Below, piece after piece: positions 42,962 to 43,594 of a stretch of 43,594 nucleotides of DNA. Each line of letters begins with the position of its first letter. The stretch's first letter is position 1. Under the pieces are notes generated by a model that was not told the DNA's origin, searched no databases, and was given only the letters and a program-made list of their open reading frames with translations. The stretch is from contig NTLA01000016.1 of the NCBI GenBank assembly GCA_002457435.1, forward strand, positions 1 to 43,594, written 5' to 3'. The translations under genes and the position numbers were made by a program. This DNA is from Acidimicrobiales bacterium MED-G01. Its GTDB lineage: Bacteria; Actinomycetota; Acidimicrobiia; Acidimicrobiales; Poriferisodalaceae.

Positions 42962-43594
42962 ATGCGAAGCCTGTACCTCGTCGCCGGAACCACTATGGCT
43001 GGAGTCTCTTCAGTTTTTGCACTCCTCGCAGAAATCCACAACGAATACGGCATCGCCGAACGCAATCTCGGTTGGATTGCTGGATCAGCGTTTATCGGTG
43101 CACTCGTTACCCAGTTGTGGCTTTCTAGATACGCCGACCGAGGCTACGGGGGGCTACTAATGCGCGCCGGAGTCGCTGCATCTGCAATAGGTCTCCTGTG
43201 GTTCGGTCTGGCCGATCAACTCTGGCAATTTGTGATTGCACGCTTGGTTCTTGGAGCCGGAGTGGGGATGATTGTGCCCGCAAGCCGCCGTTACATAATC
43301 GTCAATGCAGGTGATGATCAAGGTCGCCAACTGGGTGCCTTTTACGGCGCATACATAGCAGGATTCGTCTTCGGGCCACCTTTAGCAGGCGCCCTCACAG
43401 TGGCTTTCAACGTCAAGACGCCGTTCATAATCTTCGGAGCTTTGACGGCAGCAACTTACGCTTCGGTTTACAGGCTCGTGATACCTGCAGCCAAAAATCT
43501 GCTCCGTGACGACAAGTGGGTCTTGCGGCGTCTGATCCGCGTCCGTGAAATGGTCGCTGCGCTCTTAGTTGTTGTTTCGTTTAGGTACTCGATC
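42962..43594 (+). CDS. MFS transporter, 3'-truncated by the window end
   Basis: Open frame of 211 codons running off the end of the window. About six hydrophobic segments are visible, and the motif RYADRGYGG between the second and third segments matches the MFS loop 2-3 signature (G-x-x-x-D-R-x-G). The next helices contain RLVLGAGVGMIVPASRRYIIV and GAYIAGFVFGPPLAGAL, typical of the drug/metabolite efflux MFS subgroup. It starts 11 nt after the NTF2-like gene, so it may export or import the compound handled by the Rieske system. Only the N-terminal half can be judged. Confidence 0.85.
   Translation, partial: MRSLYLVAGTTMAGVSSVFALLAEIHNEYGIAERNLGWIAGSAFIGALVTQLWLSRYADRGYGGLLMRAGVAASAIGLLWFGLADQLWQFVIARLVLGAGVGMIVPASRRYIIVNAGDDQGRQLGAFYGAYIAGFVFGPPLAGALTVAFNVKTPFIIFGALTAATYASVYRLVIPAAKNLLRDDKWVLRRLIRVREMVAALLVVVSFRYSI

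Noticed and set aside
1-43594. CRISPR arrays, prophage, transposons, tRNA or rRNA genes
   Set aside because: No repeated spacers, integrase or transposase motifs, or recognisable tRNA/rRNA sequence were seen on either strand.

Overview
The window looks like a chromosomal segment of a free-living high-G+C Gram-positive bacterium (Actinomycetota). An uncultured, possibly marine, Acidimicrobiia-type lineage is my best guess, inferred from gene content and not from a marker gene. Support comes from two F420/flavin LLM-family oxidoreductases, many acyl-CoA enzymes, a PGPGW membrane protein, the long actinobacterial form of LeuA, frequent GTG starts, a 6C-like C-loop small RNA, and at least ten genes whose start codon lies 6-7 nt after a TANNNT -10 hexamer, the signature of leaderless transcription. 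I see no rRNA, tRNA, CRISPR array, insertion sequence or phage gene. Coding density is very high. The longest stretch without a protein gene is 293 nt (23098-23390), and it holds the small RNA and a LysR-type dyad.

Layout. 1-2534: acyl-CoA ligase (5' end missing) and CoA transferase. 2531-5226: membrane J-domain protein, small Cys-pair protein, release factor 3. 5300-8810: LLM oxidoreductase plus thiolase-like protein, then a degenerate Ppx/GppA-like protein. 8871-10760: leucine-rich leader peptide, hairpin and leuA. 10801-15180: a tightly packed run of alpha/beta hydrolase, membrane-anchored MurF-like ligase, D-Ala-D-Ala-type ligase and a Cys-repeat lipoprotein. 15177-20732: a TetR regulator divergent, across a clear operator, from an acyl-CoA-reductase/HAD fusion, a LarA-like protein and a PlsC acyltransferase. 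20818-33222: central carbon genes (mitochondrial-type aconitase, citrate synthase, class I fumarase) mixed with acyl-CoA carboxyltransferase, acyl-CoA dehydrogenase, quinone oxidoreductase and phosphatase genes. 33275-43594: an accessory catabolic region with a phytanoyl-CoA-type dioxygenase, enoyl-CoA hydratase, thioesterase, LLM monooxygenase, esterase, methyltransferase, Rieske oxygenase with an NTF2-like partner, and the start of an MFS transporter (3' end missing).

Points of most interest: (1) a minus-strand ~148-nt RNA at 23142-23289 with three hairpins presenting C5-C6 loops, ending in a terminator and divergent from a LysR gene whose likely binding dyad sits between the two promoters; (2) leuA controlled by a leaderless leucine-rich peptide; (3) the TetR/SDR-HAD/LarA-like/PlsC module, which looks like an uncharacterised lipid-modifying pathway; (4) the membrane MurF-like/Ddl/Cys-repeat lipoprotein operon, a candidate cell-envelope system; (5) the recurrent TANNNT-N6-7-start architecture, which also lets many start codons be corrected.
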